A stretch of 64,000 nt of DNA. It comes from Chitinophaga pinensis (GTDB lineage Bacteria > Bacteroidota > Bacteroidia > Chitinophagales > UBA10324). Below, piece after piece: positions 27,741 through 38,097 of the stretch. Position numbers and translations under genes: made by a program. Every line of letters begins with the position of its first letter. Position 1 is the first letter of the stretch. The stretch lies in contig CAMDDP010000005.1 in the NCBI GenBank assembly GCA_945892775.1, positions 32,001 through 96,000 on the forward strand, read 5' to 3'. The notes beneath the pieces were generated by a model that saw only the letters and a program-made list of their open reading frames with translations, ran no database searches and was not told where the DNA came from.

Positions 27741-30377
27741 ATGATGACATCAAAAGAAATCAGAAAAATATTTCTCGAATTTTTTAAATCGAAGAATCAC
27801 CTCATCGTTCAGTCTGCACCTATTGTTGTAAAGAATGATCCAACTCTTATGTTCACTAATGCTGGAATGAATCAATTCAAAGATTTCTTTCTTGGCAATC
27901 AAGCACCAACCTCTTCTAGAATTGTAGATACACAAAAATGTTTGCGAGTATCAGGTAAACACAACGATTTGGAAGAAGTGGGCATTGATACCTACCACCA
28001 CACCATGTTTGAGATGTTGGGAAACTGGAGTTTTGGTGATTACTTTAAGAAAGAAGCAATAGAGTGGGCCTGGGAATTACTAACTGAGGTTTATAAAATT
28101 CCTAAAGAGCAATTGTATGTAACAATTTTCGAAGGTGATACAAAAGAAAATTTAGAAAGAGATAATGAATCATATGCTATATGGTCTAAGTTGATTGATG
28201 AGTCACACATCATTAACGGAAATAAAAAAGATAATTTCTGGGAGATGGGTGAAACAGGCCCCTGTGGGCCTTGTTCAGAAATTCATGTTGACATACGCAC
28301 CAAAGAAGAACGGAAAAAAGAAGACGGAAAAAATTTTGTAAACGCAAGTCATCCTGAAGTAATTGAAATCTGGAATAATGTGTTCATTCAATTCAATCGT
28401 AAAGCAGATGGCACACTCGAGCAGTTGCCTGCTAAACATGTTGATACTGGAATGGGATTCGAAAGATTAGTGCGTGTACTTCAAGGAAAGCGAAGTAATT
28501 ATGATTCGGATGTTTTTACTCCGCTCATTAAATTTATAGAACAAAAATCAAAAATTAAATACGGAGCAACAGAGAAAGGCGATATAGCAATGCGTGTGAT
28601 GAGCGATCATATTCGTGCTATAAGTTTCGCCATTGCTGATGGACAACTCCCATCAAATAATGGAGCGGGTTATGTGATTCGCAGAATCCTTCGCCGTGCA
28701 GTTCGCTATTCATATAGCTATCTGAATATTGAATCCCCCATTATGAATGAATTAGTTCCGGTGCTAGCTGAACAATTTGATGGAGTATTTCCCGAATTAA
28801 AAGCGCAACAGGATTTTGTTCAGAAAGTAATTCTTGAAGAAGAAACTTCTTTCCTAAAGACTTTAGATGCAGGATTGAAACGGATTTCTACACTGGAAGA
28901 AAAAGCTACGAAAGATTTTAAACTCGATGGAAAAACCGCCTTTGATTTATATGACACTTATGGCTTTCCTCTTGACCTCACTAAATTAATTGTTGCAGAA
29001 AAAAATTGGAGTCTTGATGAAGAAGGGTTTAATTCTGAAATGGCGGAACAAAAAAATCGCTCACGAAAAGATGCAGCAAGCGAAACAGGTGATTGGAAAA
29101 TTCTGAATGATGCGGAACGAACAGAATTTGTCGGGTATGATTTTATGGAAACCAAAACGATTGTGCTAAAATACAGAGAGCAAAAAGTGAAAGAAAAAAA
29201 AGTATTTCAACTGGTTTTAGGTAAGACACCTTTCTATGCAGAGAGCGGCGGACAGGTTGGTGATAAAGGAGTATTAGATTTCAATGGAGAAAGAATTTCG
29301 GTATTGGATACAAAAAAAGAAAACGACCTCATTATTCATTATGTAAATAAACTTCCGGTAAAGATTGGTGAAAGTGTAACAGCTAAGATTGATGTTAGTT
29401 TAAGAGAAGCAATTATTTTGAATCATAGTGCGACTCACTTGCTTCATGCAGCATTGCGAAAAGTGTTGGGCACTCATGTACAACAGAAAGGTTCGTTAGT
29501 TGGCCCTGAATATTTACGATTTGATTTCTCTCACTTTTCTAAAATGACAGATGAGGAATTAGAGCAAGTGCAAAACATCGTGAATGAAAGAATCCGTGAG
29601 GATATTCATCTCGATGAAAAAAGAAATGTGCCAATCAAGCAAGCAACTGAAACCGGAGCGATGGCTTTGTTTGGTGAGAAGTATGGCGAATTTGTTCGCG
29701 TGATAACTTTTGATAAAAATTATTCAGTGGAATTGTGCGGTGGAAATCATGCAAGTAGCACAGGAAAAATTGGCTTCTTTATAATCACAACTGAAACCGC
29801 TGTGGCTGCAGGTGTGCGGAGAATAGAAGCAATCACAGGGGTAGTCGCTGAAAAATTTATTCGGGTGCAAGTCCAAACTGTTGATTCAATAAAAGCTCAA
29901 CTCAATAATCCTAAAGATGTTGTGACTTCCATTTCACAACTGAAGGATGAAAATGAAAAACTAAAAAAAGAAATTGAGCGGTACATCAATCTACAAATTA
30001 CAACGGTAAAAGATTCTTTGTTAAAAAAAGTTGAAACTCTCAATGGAATGAATATAGTGAGCGGAAGGGTGAGTGTGCCTACAATGGATGCTTTAAAGAA
30101 ATTGTGTTACGATGTAAAGAATGAAATCAAGAATCTTGTTATGGTAGTAGGAACTGAGGCAGAAGGAAAAGCAATGATTGCAGTGATGATTGATGAAGAA
30201 TTGGTGAAGACAAAAAATCTAAATGCCGGAAAAATTATTAAAGAAATTTCAGCAGAGATAAATGGTGGTGGGGGTGGTCAGCCACACTTTGCAACTGCTG
30301 GTGGAACAAATGTGGTTGGGTTATCATCAGCAATTCAAAAGGCAAAAGATTTTTTTTTAACCTCTAAAATTATTTGA
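27741..30377 (+). CDS. alaS: Alanyl-tRNA synthetase
   Basis: The 878-residue class II synthetase has a catalytic core at the N terminus (LMFTNAGMNQFKDFFLG, MFEMLGNWSFGDYF), a tRNA-binding region, an editing domain with HxxxH (His562, His566) and CGGNH (Cys666, His670) as zinc ligands, and a C-terminal coiled-coil plus DHHA1-like domain ending in GGGGGQPHFATAGG. Full length. Either ATG of MMTSKEIRK (27741 or 27744) can start it. gatB follows after 15 bp. Confidence 0.97.
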   Translation: MMTSKEIRKIFLEFFKSKNHLIVQSAPIVVKNDPTLMFTNAGMNQFKDFFLGNQAPTSSRIVDTQKCLRVSGKHNDLEEVGIDTYHHTMFEMLGNWSFGDYFKKEAIEWAWELLTEVYKIPKEQLYVTIFEGDTKENLERDNESYAIWSKLIDESHIINGNKKDNFWEMGETGPCGPCSEIHVDIRTKEERKKEDGKNFVNASHPEVIEIWNNVFIQFNRKADGTLEQLPAKHVDTGMGFERLVRVLQGKRSNYDSDVFTPLIKFIEQKSKIKYGATEKGDIAMRVMSDHIRAISFAIADGQLPSNNGAGYVIRRILRRAVRYSYSYLNIESPIMNELVPVLAEQFDGVFPELKAQQDFVQKVILEEETSFLKTLDAGLKRISTLEEKATKDFKLDGKTAFDLYDTYGFPLDLTKLIVAEKNWSLDEEGFNSEMAEQKNRSRKDAASETGDWKILNDAERTEFVGYDFMETKTIVLKYREQKVKEKKVFQLVLGKTPFYAESGGQVGDKGVLDFNGERISVLDTKKENDLIIHYVNKLPVKIGESVTAKIDVSLREAIILNHSATHLLHAALRKVLGTHVQQKGSLVGPEYLRFDFSHFSKMTDEELEQVQNIVNERIREDIHLDEKRNVPIKQATETGAMALFGEKYGEFVRVITFDKNYSVELCGGNHASSTGKIGFFIITTETAVAAGVRRIEAITGVVAEKFIRVQVQTVDSIKAQLNNPKDVVTSISQLKDENEKLKKEIERYINLQITTVKDSLLKKVETLNGMNIVSGRVSVPTMDALKKLCYDVKNEIKNLVMVVGTEAEGKAMIAVMIDEELVKTKNLNAGKIIKEISAEINGGGGGQPHFATAGGTNVVGLSSAIQKAKDFFLTSKII

Positions 30378-30392
30378 ACTTAGAAAAGAGTC

Positions 30393-31838
30393 ATGAGTCA
30401 TAACGATAAATATGAAGCGGTAATTGGGCTTGAAGTTCACGTGCAATTACTCACTAAGAGCAAGGCATTTTCTTCTGATGCTACAGAATATGGCGCGCCA
30501 CCTAACACACAAGTGAGCGTAATTACATTAGGGCATCCAGGCACGCTTCCATGCTACAATAAAAAAGCTTTAGAGTTTGCAGTAAAAATTGGTCTTGCAA
30601 CAAATTGCTCCATCCGAAAAGAAAATCAGTGGGCGAGGAAAAATTATTTCTATCCAGATTTGCCGAAAGGGTACCAGATTACACAGCACACGACTCCGCT
30701 TTGTACGGCAGGATTTTTAGTGCTGAAGATGGAGGGCTACGAAAATAAAATCGGAATCACGCGCATTCACATGGAAGAAGATGCCGGAAAAAGCATGCAC
30801 GACCAAGACCCGTATTTCACTTTAATTGATTTGAACCGCGCCGGAATTCCGCTGATAGAAATTGTAAGCGAGCCGGACCTACGCACTGCTGATGAGGCAT
30901 ACACTTATGTAAGTGAAATCAGAAAAATTGTTCGCTACTTAGATATATGCGATGGAAATATGGAAGAAGGAAGTATGCGATGCGATGCGAATGTTTCTGT
31001 TCGATTGAAAGGTGCTGAAGAATATGGACAAAAAGTGGAAGTGAAAAACATGAACTCCATCCGCAATGTGAAGCGTGCCATTGAACATGAAATTATCAGG
31101 CAAATAGATTTAATAGAAAAAGGTGAGCGAGTTGATCAGGACACCAGAAGTTTTGATGCGCTGAAAGGAACAACTACTTCCATGCGCTCGAAAGAAGCCG
31201 CAAATGATTACCGTTATTTCCCTGAACCCGATTTGCCACCCATTATTGTTTCAGAAGAATATGTGCAGAAAGTAAAATCTGAAATGCCTTCATTACCTGA
31301 ACAACTAAAACAAAAATTTATTTCCCTGGGATTATCAGACTATGATGCATCAGTTTTAACAGAAGAAAAGGAAATAGCAAATTATTTTATGGCCGTTTGT
31401 AATGGAACAAAAAATGTCAAAGCTGCTGTGAATTGGGTGATGGGCCCTGTAAAATCATTTTGCAACGAGCAGGCAATTTCTATTTCTGAATTCTTAATTC
31501 CTGCAAAAACAATTTCAGAACTTATTTCAATGATTGATGAAGGCGGCATGAATTTTTCTATTGCTTCTCAAAAATTATTTCCTGAACTATTAAAAAATCC
31601 TTCCGCAAATCCAAAACAATTAGCCGAGGGAATGAACCTGATTCAGCAAAGCGATGAGGGTTTGATTTTAAAATACATTGATGAAGCGCTTGCAAAGTTT
31701 CCTGAGAAGGTAGCTGAATTCAAAGGTGGCAAAACCGGAATCGCGAGTTTGTTCATGGGAGAAGTGATGAAACTTTCGAAAGGAAAAGCGGACCCAAAAC
31801 TGACGAATAAACTACTTTTACAAAAATTAGACTCCTAA
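30393..31838 (+). CDS. gatB: Aspartyl/glutamyl-tRNA amidotransferase subunit B
   Basis: The 481-residue protein is the kinase/transfer subunit of the GatCAB amidotransferase that makes Gln-tRNA(Gln) or Asn-tRNA(Asn) from misacylated precursors. Signatures include YEAVIGLEVHVQL at the N terminus, RKNYFYPDLPKGYQITQ, and EEGSMRCDANVSVR, with the YqeY-like tail at the C terminus. GatA and GatC are not in the window. Confidence 0.97.
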   Translation: MSHNDKYEAVIGLEVHVQLLTKSKAFSSDATEYGAPPNTQVSVITLGHPGTLPCYNKKALEFAVKIGLATNCSIRKENQWARKNYFYPDLPKGYQITQHTTPLCTAGFLVLKMEGYENKIGITRIHMEEDAGKSMHDQDPYFTLIDLNRAGIPLIEIVSEPDLRTADEAYTYVSEIRKIVRYLDICDGNMEEGSMRCDANVSVRLKGAEEYGQKVEVKNMNSIRNVKRAIEHEIIRQIDLIEKGERVDQDTRSFDALKGTTTSMRSKEAANDYRYFPEPDLPPIIVSEEYVQKVKSEMPSLPEQLKQKFISLGLSDYDASVLTEEKEIANYFMAVCNGTKNVKAAVNWVMGPVKSFCNEQAISISEFLIPAKTISELISMIDEGGMNFSIASQKLFPELLKNPSANPKQLAEGMNLIQQSDEGLILKYIDEALAKFPEKVAEFKGGKTGIASLFMGEVMKLSKGKADPKLTNKLLLQKLDS

Positions 31839-31842
31839 TAAA

Positions 31843-32976
31843 ATGAAAAAAATAATTATTATACTTTTCCTAACCTCGATCGCGACACTTGGTTTTTCAC
31901 AAAAATCATTTATCGTTACTGGCCATGTAATTGGTTTGCCCGAAGGTGCTCCACTCATTTTTGAAAAACTAAATTATTCATTTGTAAAACCAATTGATAC
32001 AATTATGGTGGCAAAAGATGGTGGATACATTTTTAAAGAAACCACCACCGAAGAAAGCTTGTACAGAATAAGAATTACTGATCAGATTAATTTTTTGGTG
32101 ATTGCTGATTCAAATTCTAAAACAATAAAAGTGGAGGCTGATGTAAATCGATTAGGGAATTTTGAGTACGCAGTTGAAGGATCAAAGCCCACTGAGCAAA
32201 TTCGTGACTTTGTGATTGAGGCAAATAAACAATATCTAATTGTTAAGAATTTAGAATCAGAATTACAAAACCCCATCCTGCCTGATTCGGTTAAACAATT
32301 AAAGCAAATGCAGTTTAACTATTATAATAGTGTAGCCCAACAATATATAATCCAATACCTCGATACGGTAAGCGATCCTGTAATTGGCGCATTTGGTGGA
32401 TTAAGTTTTTTTGATGTAAAAAGCAATGTGGCCTTTGCTACTAAATTAGAAAAAAGACTGTATGATAATTATAAAAACAACTCCCTCGTAATTGATTTTG
32501 TAAAACATGCTGAAGAAATAAAAAAACAAATGGAGCCCCCGGTTGCTTTTCCTGTTGGAACTACAGTTCCTGATATTGTATTGAAAGACACAAGTGGAAA
32601 TGATTTAAAATTATCCGACCTAAAAGGAAAATATATATTGATTGATTTCTGGGCCTCATGGTGTGGTCCATGCAGAAAAGAAAATCCTAATGTGGTGGCT
32701 ACTTATAATAAGTTTAAAGATAAAGGGTACACAGTTTTTAGTATTTCACTTGACAGCGATCGAAACAAATGGATTGGTGCAATTAAAAAAGATAATCTTT
32801 CATGGCCTTATCATGTGAGCGAATTGAAAGGATGGCAATCACAAATATGCCAACCTTGGAAAATTCAATCTATTCCATCAAATTTTTTGATTGATATGAA
32901 TGGAAAAGTAATTGGCACTAATCTTCGAGCAGAATCTTTAGATAATATGCTCGAACAAATTTTTGAAAAAAAATAA
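31843..32976 (+). CDS. TlpA-like thioredoxin-fold protein with DUF4369 domain (copy 1)
   Basis: The 377-residue exported protein has a signal peptide (MKKIIIILFLTSIATLGFSQ), an N-terminal DUF4369 beta domain (about 22-120), a helical middle region and a C-terminal TlpA/AhpC-TSA domain. The active-site motif is WCGPC with Cys274 and Cys277. It is expected to be a periplasmic thiol-disulfide reductase, possibly for cytochrome maturation or oxidative-stress repair. A paralogue follows after 20 bp. It starts 4 bp after gatB, so transcription may be shared with alaS-gatB. Confidence 0.92.
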   Translation: MKKIIIILFLTSIATLGFSQKSFIVTGHVIGLPEGAPLIFEKLNYSFVKPIDTIMVAKDGGYIFKETTTEESLYRIRITDQINFLVIADSNSKTIKVEADVNRLGNFEYAVEGSKPTEQIRDFVIEANKQYLIVKNLESELQNPILPDSVKQLKQMQFNYYNSVAQQYIIQYLDTVSDPVIGAFGGLSFFDVKSNVAFATKLEKRLYDNYKNNSLVIDFVKHAEEIKKQMEPPVAFPVGTTVPDIVLKDTSGNDLKLSDLKGKYILIDFWASWCGPCRKENPNVVATYNKFKDKGYTVFSISLDSDRNKWIGAIKKDNLSWPYHVSELKGWQSQICQPWKIQSIPSNFLIDMNGKVIGTNLRAESLDNMLEQIFEKK

Positions 32977-32996
32977 TTTTGAAATTAATTTAACAA

Positions 32997-34136
32997 ATGA
33001 AAAAACTTTTTATTTGCATTGTCATTATTGTATTTACTTCCTGCAAAAAACAGGAAGGATATGTAATCACAGGTAAAATATTGAATCTACCTATCGGATC
33101 AAAAATATATTTTGATGAGTTGGAATACAACAAAATCACCACGCTTGATACAACAGCAACAGGCGAGGCGGGGCAATTTCGTTTCGAAGGGTTTCTCTCC
33201 CACTTAGGATTATATCGCCTTCGATACAACGACCATAATTCTATTTTCTTGGTGCTCGATAAGAATGCCGGAACAATTGAAGTGGAAGCCGACACCACTA
33301 ATTTTTTTGTAAAACCTTATTCAGTAAAAGGATCTTCTTCATCTGAACAGTTCCTAAAATTTTTTACTGATGTGACTACTATTTATAATTCAATTAGTGA
33401 AGTGACAACAAAAATGAATGAATCATCTGGCGCGCTATCTGATTCGGTGAAACAAGAAATCAATGATGAAATTCAAATAAGAACTGATGCAGGTAGAAAG
33501 TGGATTAATAATTATGTTGACACATTGAGTAATCCCGTGATTGCCGTTTTTGCATTAAGCAATTTTCTGAATCCGGAAATGGATAAAGCCGCTTTTGAAA
33601 AATTTGTAGAGAAAGTAAAAGCAAGATATACAGATATTCCGATAGCAATTGATTTTGCAAAAGATGTTGACCTCGCTTTTAAAAAAATGAACCGCAAGGA
33701 AGGTGAACCGTTTTTTGCAAATGGAACGGAGCTGCCTGAAATAAATCTTCCAGATGTGAATGGAAAAAGTATTTCGCTCGCATCACTCAAAGGAAAATAT
33801 GTACTCGTTGATTTCTGGGCATCGTGGTGCGGACCGTGTCGCGCTGAAAATCCGAATGTGGTTGTGGCATATAAGAATTATAAAGACAAAGGATTTACAG
33901 TTTATTCCGTTTCATTGGATGATAATAAAGAAAAGTGGATGCAGGCCATAACAAAAGATAAACTTGCATGGCAGCATCATGTGAGTGAACTGAAAGGTTG
34001 GGAATCAAACATTGTTCATGAGTTTGGTATCAACTCCATCCCCACAAATTATTTAATTAATAAAGAAGGAAAAATCATTGCTTCTAATTTAAGAGGAAAG
34101 GAGTTGCAAAACATTCTTGCTCAGAGTCTGAAATAA
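32997..34136 (+). CDS. TlpA-like thioredoxin-fold lipoprotein with DUF4369 domain (copy 2)
   Basis: The 379-residue paralogue of the preceding gene has the same DUF4369 + linker + TlpA layout. The active site is WCGPC (Cys278, Cys281), and both share blocks such as VSELKGW and IDFAKD/VDFWASWCGPC. Its N terminus ends in IVFTSCKK, a lipobox, so this copy should be lipid-anchored whereas copy 1 has an ordinary signal peptide. The pair probably arose by tandem duplication. It converges on purM. Confidence 0.92.
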   Translation: MKKLFICIVIIVFTSCKKQEGYVITGKILNLPIGSKIYFDELEYNKITTLDTTATGEAGQFRFEGFLSHLGLYRLRYNDHNSIFLVLDKNAGTIEVEADTTNFFVKPYSVKGSSSSEQFLKFFTDVTTIYNSISEVTTKMNESSGALSDSVKQEINDEIQIRTDAGRKWINNYVDTLSNPVIAVFALSNFLNPEMDKAAFEKFVEKVKARYTDIPIAIDFAKDVDLAFKKMNRKEGEPFFANGTELPEINLPDVNGKSISLASLKGKYVLVDFWASWCGPCRAENPNVVVAYKNYKDKGFTVYSVSLDDNKEKWMQAITKDKLAWQHHVSELKGWESNIVHEFGINSIPTNYLINKEGKIIASNLRGKELQNILAQSLK

Positions 34137-34139
34137 AAA

Positions 34140-35306
34140 TCAATACTCAAACTTCCCAAACTCAGATTCAATAGTAAGTTTGGGGTGAGCGCTACCTTCG
34201 CATCTGCCAATTATTTTTGCTTCGATGCCGAATGATTGTGAGAGACTAATGATTTCGTTTGCTGATTCCGCGGTGCAATAAATCTCCATTCGCTGTCCCA
34301 TATTGAAGACCTGGTACATTTCTTTCCAATCTGTTTGGGATTCCTGTTGAATCAATTTAAAAACAGATGGAAGCGAAAATAAATTATCCTTAATCACATG
34401 AACCGATTTGTTGAAGTGCATCACCTTACGCAATCCGCCACCGCTGTTATGAATGATGCCGTGAATATTTTTTCTTTGATTCTTTAACATTTCAAGAATA
34501 ACAGGAGCAAATGTTCGAGTGGGTGATAGCAATAATTTTCCGGCATTCATTTGTGCGGCTTCAATTTCATCAGTCAGTTTTTTACTACCTGTAAAAACTA
34601 TTTTTCGTGGGAGGTCTGTATCAAAACTCTCCGGATATTCATCAGCATAAGTTTTATTCAAAACATCGTGGCGCGCAGCAGTGAGTCCGTTGCTGCCGAT
34701 GCCGCTGTTAAATTCATCTTCGTAGTTTGCTTTTCCTGAAGAAGACAAACCGACAATCACATCACCTGCCTGTAAATTAATTTCAATCACATCGCTGCGC
34801 TTCATGCGGCAAGCGATAGTGGAGTCAACACTAACGGTTCTAATAACATCCCCCATGTCTGCAGTTTCGCCACCCATGTAAACAATATCCACTCCGTGCT
34901 GCTTCATCTTCATGAAGAACTCATGATTGCCTTCAATAATTTGCTGTAAAACTTCACCGGGAATTAAATTCTTGTTGCGGTTGATGACTGAAGAAAAAAT
35001 AAACGGACCGGTTGCACCCACACACAACAAATCATCAAGATTCATTACGATGCTGTCTTGTGCAATTCCTTTCCAGACAGAAAGGTCTCCGGTTTCTTTC
35101 CAATATAAATAAGCAAGCGAAGATTTCGTTCCACTTCCATCTGCATGAATGATGTTGCAATAATTTTCGTCGCCACCTAATGCATCTTCATAAATTTTAC
35201 AAAAAGCATTTGGAAATAACCCCTTGTCGAGATTTTTTATTGCTGCGTGAACATCTTCTTTGTTCGCACTCACACCGCGCTGACTATATTTTAATTCTTC
35301 ACTCAT
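34140..35306 (-). CDS. purM: Phosphoribosylformylglycinamidine cyclo-ligase (AIR synthetase)
   Basis: The 388-residue ATP-dependent enzyme of purine synthesis forms AIR from FGAM. Visible family segments are IIHADGSGTKSSLAYLYWKE, DSIVMNLDDLLCVGA, YMGGETADMGD and GLSSSGKANYEDEFNSG, with a C-terminal domain containing HNSGGGLRKVMHF. It is of the longer Bacteroidota type (about 390 aa, versus 345 in E. coli). Its start overlaps the leuS stop (ATGA), so the two are translationally coupled though functionally unrelated. Confidence 0.93.
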   Translation of the reverse strand: MSEELKYSQRGVSANKEDVHAAIKNLDKGLFPNAFCKIYEDALGGDENYCNIIHADGSGTKSSLAYLYWKETGDLSVWKGIAQDSIVMNLDDLLCVGATGPFIFSSVINRNKNLIPGEVLQQIIEGNHEFFMKMKQHGVDIVYMGGETADMGDVIRTVSVDSTIACRMKRSDVIEINLQAGDVIVGLSSSGKANYEDEFNSGIGSNGLTAARHDVLNKTYADEYPESFDTDLPRKIVFTGSKKLTDEIEAAQMNAGKLLLSPTRTFAPVILEMLKNQRKNIHGIIHNSGGGLRKVMHFNKSVHVIKDNLFSLPSVFKLIQQESQTDWKEMYQVFNMGQRMEIYCTAESANEIISLSQSFGIEAKIIGRCEGSAHPKLTIESEFGKFEY

Positions 35307-38080
35307 ATAACAACATTGATCATTTTCCCTTTCACAATAATTACTTTTTTAGGTTGCTTGCCATCCAGAAATTTCTGAATGATTTCGGTGGCAATCACTT
35401 CTTTTTCTATTTCTATCAATTCCTTATCCAATGCAAAAGAGATTTTGGTTTTTGTTTTTCCGTTTATGGCGATTGGATACTCGAAAGAATTTTCGACTAA
35501 CAATTCTTCTCTCACTTTCGGAAAATCTGTTATCACAATGCTTCCACCTTGCTTCATCTCCTGCCACAAAAATTCTGTGGTGAAAGGAGCGAACGGAGAA
35601 AGTATAATCAACAAATCTTTCAGCACTTCTGCTTTGTGACATTTTAAATCGGTGAGTTCGTTCACGCAAATCATGAATGCACTGACTGAAGTGTTGTAAG
35701 ATAATTTTTCAATATCGTCTTCTACTTTCTTAATGGTCTTGTGCAGAATTTTTAATTCATCATTGTTAGGGGCTTCATTTATCACTAACCATTTTCCATC
35801 ATCACTATAAAATAATTTCCAAAGTTTGCGCAGGAAGCGGCTCACTCCATCAATTCCTTTTGTGTCCCACGGTTTGCTCATTTCTAACGGCCCGAGAAAC
35901 ATTTCATACATGCGGAAACAGTCGGCGCCATACTTTTCTATAATATCATCTGGATTGATAACATTATATTTTGACTTAGACATTTTTTCAACTGCTGAAG
36001 CACAAATAAATTTCTTGTCCTCATTCAATTGAAATTCATACTCGGTAAATTCAGGCCTCCATTTTTTAAATTTATCAATGTCAAGATTTCCACGAGCATC
36101 AACAAGATTTACATCAGCATAAGTCCAATTATATTTTTCAAAACCACTTATCAATAAGTCGTTTGAAATAAATTTCATTTCTGCTTTGTTGTAATAAACC
36201 ATTTGAGAAACTCCTTGTATCATACCCTGATTCACTAATCTCTTCGCAGGTTCTTCAATATCAACCAAGCCAAGGTCTTTCAAAAATTTTGTCCAAAAAC
36301 GGAAATACATTAAATGCCCAGTGGCGTGTTCGTTGCCACCGATATAAAAATCAACCTGCTTCCAGTAATCGAGTTTGTCTTTTCCGGTAAAAGTATTTTT
36401 GTTGTGCGGGTCCATGTAACGAAACAAGTACCAACTGCTGCCAGCCCAACCAGGCATAGTAGTTTTTTCAAACTCAAATTTATTTTTGTACTTCCAGTTT
36501 TTTGCATTCGCCAGTGGCGGTTCACCAGATTCTGTCGGTAGATATTTATCTACTTCGGGCAAGAGAATTGGCAAATCATTTTCATCCACCACACGTGGAA
36601 TTCCAAGCTCATCATAATAAACCGGAATGGGTTCGCCCCAATAACGCTGACGACCAAATACCGCATCGCGTTGTTTAAAATTTATTTTTCGTTTTCCGAT
36701 ATTATTTTTTTCAATCTCATCAATCACTTTCTTCTTTGCCTCCGTAGTTTTCAATCCATCGAGAAATGTGGAATTGATATTTTTTCCCTCGTCTTCAAAA
36801 GCTTCTTTCGAAATATCTCCACCAGAAACGACTTCAATAATTTCGAGATTAAAATGTTTTGCAAAACCATAATCGCGACTATCATGGCCGGGAACTCCCA
36901 TCACTGCACCTGTTCCGTATCCTGCTAAAACATATTCGCCAATCCAAATCGGAATTCTTTTTCCGGTGAACGGATGAATAGCATAGGCGCCGGTAAATGC
37001 GCCAGTAATTTTTTTCACTTCTGCCATACGTTCGCGCTCACTACGATTCTTCGCGTAATGAACATATTCTGCCACTTCTTTTTTATGCGAGTCAGCGGAA
37101 ATTTGATTTATCAATTCGTGTTCAGGAGCAAGCGTTAAAAACGTTACACCAAAAATAGTATCGGGGCGCGTGGTAAAAACTTCAATCTGAAATTTGGAAT
37201 CTGCAATCTGAAATTTTGCAGATGCTCCTTCACTTTTTCCAATCCAGTTTCGCTGTGCTTCTTTAATGGATTCACTCCACTGCAAATCATTCAAACCGCT
37301 CAGCAATCTTTCAGCATAAGCCGTGATGCGTAACATCCATTGCTTCATTAATTTCCGTTCAACCAGATAACCCCCGCGCTCACTCACTCCATCTTTCACT
37401 TCATCATTTGCCAATACAGTTCCCAATGCAGGACACCAGTTCACATAGGCTTCAGACAGAAACGCCAAACGATAATGCATCAAAATTTCCTGTCGATCAG
37501 TCTCACTAAGAGTTCTCCATTCATCAGCAGAAAATAAATTTACTTCAGCATGAGCGGCTTTCACACTTACATTTCCTTCCGTTGTGAAAATTTTTTCGAG
37601 CGAAGAAATATTTTCAGCTTTATCAGTTGAGTTGTTATACCAGGAGTTGAACAACTGAATAAAAATCCATTGCGTCCATTTATAGAATTCGGGATCGCTG
37701 GTTTTTACTTCACGACTCCAGTCGAAACAAAATCCCATTTTATCATACTGCTCACGAAACCGATTAATGTTTTGTTCCGTGGTTATTGCAGGATGTTGAC
37801 CGGTTTGAATCGCGTATTGTTCAGCAGGCAAACCGAAAGAATCATAACCCATCGGGTGCAAAACGTTGAACCCTTTCATGCGTTTGTAGCGCGAATAAAT
37901 ATCACTCGCAATATATCCAAGCGGATGGCCAACATGCAAGCCGGCACCGCTCGGATAAGGAAACATATCTAAAACATAGTACTTAAGCTTTTCGCATTCA
38001 ACATCCTCGACCCGATAAATATTTTTATCGTTCCATAATTTTTTAATCTGCCCTTCTATCTCGCTAAACTTGTATTCCAT
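35303..38080 (-). CDS. leuS: Leucyl-tRNA synthetase
   Basis: The 925-residue class I synthetase has HIGH-like HVGHPLGY and the adjacent MFPYPSGAGLH at the N terminus, the CP1 editing domain around EVFTTRPDTIFGVT, and KMSKSKYNV as the KMSKS loop. The C-terminal anticodon and tail domains are present. A short repeated segment inside CP1 (KFQI...KFQI, from a 13-bp direct repeat) is noted separately. It leads a two-gene unit with purM. Confidence 0.97.
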   Translation of the reverse strand: MEYKFSEIEGQIKKLWNDKNIYRVEDVECEKLKYYVLDMFPYPSGAGLHVGHPLGYIASDIYSRYKRMKGFNVLHPMGYDSFGLPAEQYAIQTGQHPAITTEQNINRFREQYDKMGFCFDWSREVKTSDPEFYKWTQWIFIQLFNSWYNNSTDKAENISSLEKIFTTEGNVSVKAAHAEVNLFSADEWRTLSETDRQEILMHYRLAFLSEAYVNWCPALGTVLANDEVKDGVSERGGYLVERKLMKQWMLRITAYAERLLSGLNDLQWSESIKEAQRNWIGKSEGASAKFQIADSKFQIEVFTTRPDTIFGVTFLTLAPEHELINQISADSHKKEVAEYVHYAKNRSERERMAEVKKITGAFTGAYAIHPFTGKRIPIWIGEYVLAGYGTGAVMGVPGHDSRDYGFAKHFNLEIIEVVSGGDISKEAFEDEGKNINSTFLDGLKTTEAKKKVIDEIEKNNIGKRKINFKQRDAVFGRQRYWGEPIPVYYDELGIPRVVDENDLPILLPEVDKYLPTESGEPPLANAKNWKYKNKFEFEKTTMPGWAGSSWYLFRYMDPHNKNTFTGKDKLDYWKQVDFYIGGNEHATGHLMYFRFWTKFLKDLGLVDIEEPAKRLVNQGMIQGVSQMVYYNKAEMKFISNDLLISGFEKYNWTYADVNLVDARGNLDIDKFKKWRPEFTEYEFQLNEDKKFICASAVEKMSKSKYNVINPDDIIEKYGADCFRMYEMFLGPLEMSKPWDTKGIDGVSRFLRKLWKLFYSDDGKWLVINEAPNNDELKILHKTIKKVEDDIEKLSYNTSVSAFMICVNELTDLKCHKAEVLKDLLIILSPFAPFTTEFLWQEMKQGGSIVITDFPKVREELLVENSFEYPIAINGKTKTKISFALDKELIEIEKEVIATEIIQKFLDGKQPKKVIIVKGKMINVVI
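37183..37216 (-). repeat. 13-bp direct repeat inside leuS
   Basis: CAATCTGAAATTT occurs at 37183-37195 and 37204-37216 (plus-strand reading), 21 bp apart, which keeps the leuS frame and encodes KFQI twice in the editing domain. It resembles short dispersed repeats that enter genes in some Bacteroidota; this interpretation is tentative. Confidence 0.5.
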
Positions 38081-38097
38081 ATCAGGAGCGCAAATCT

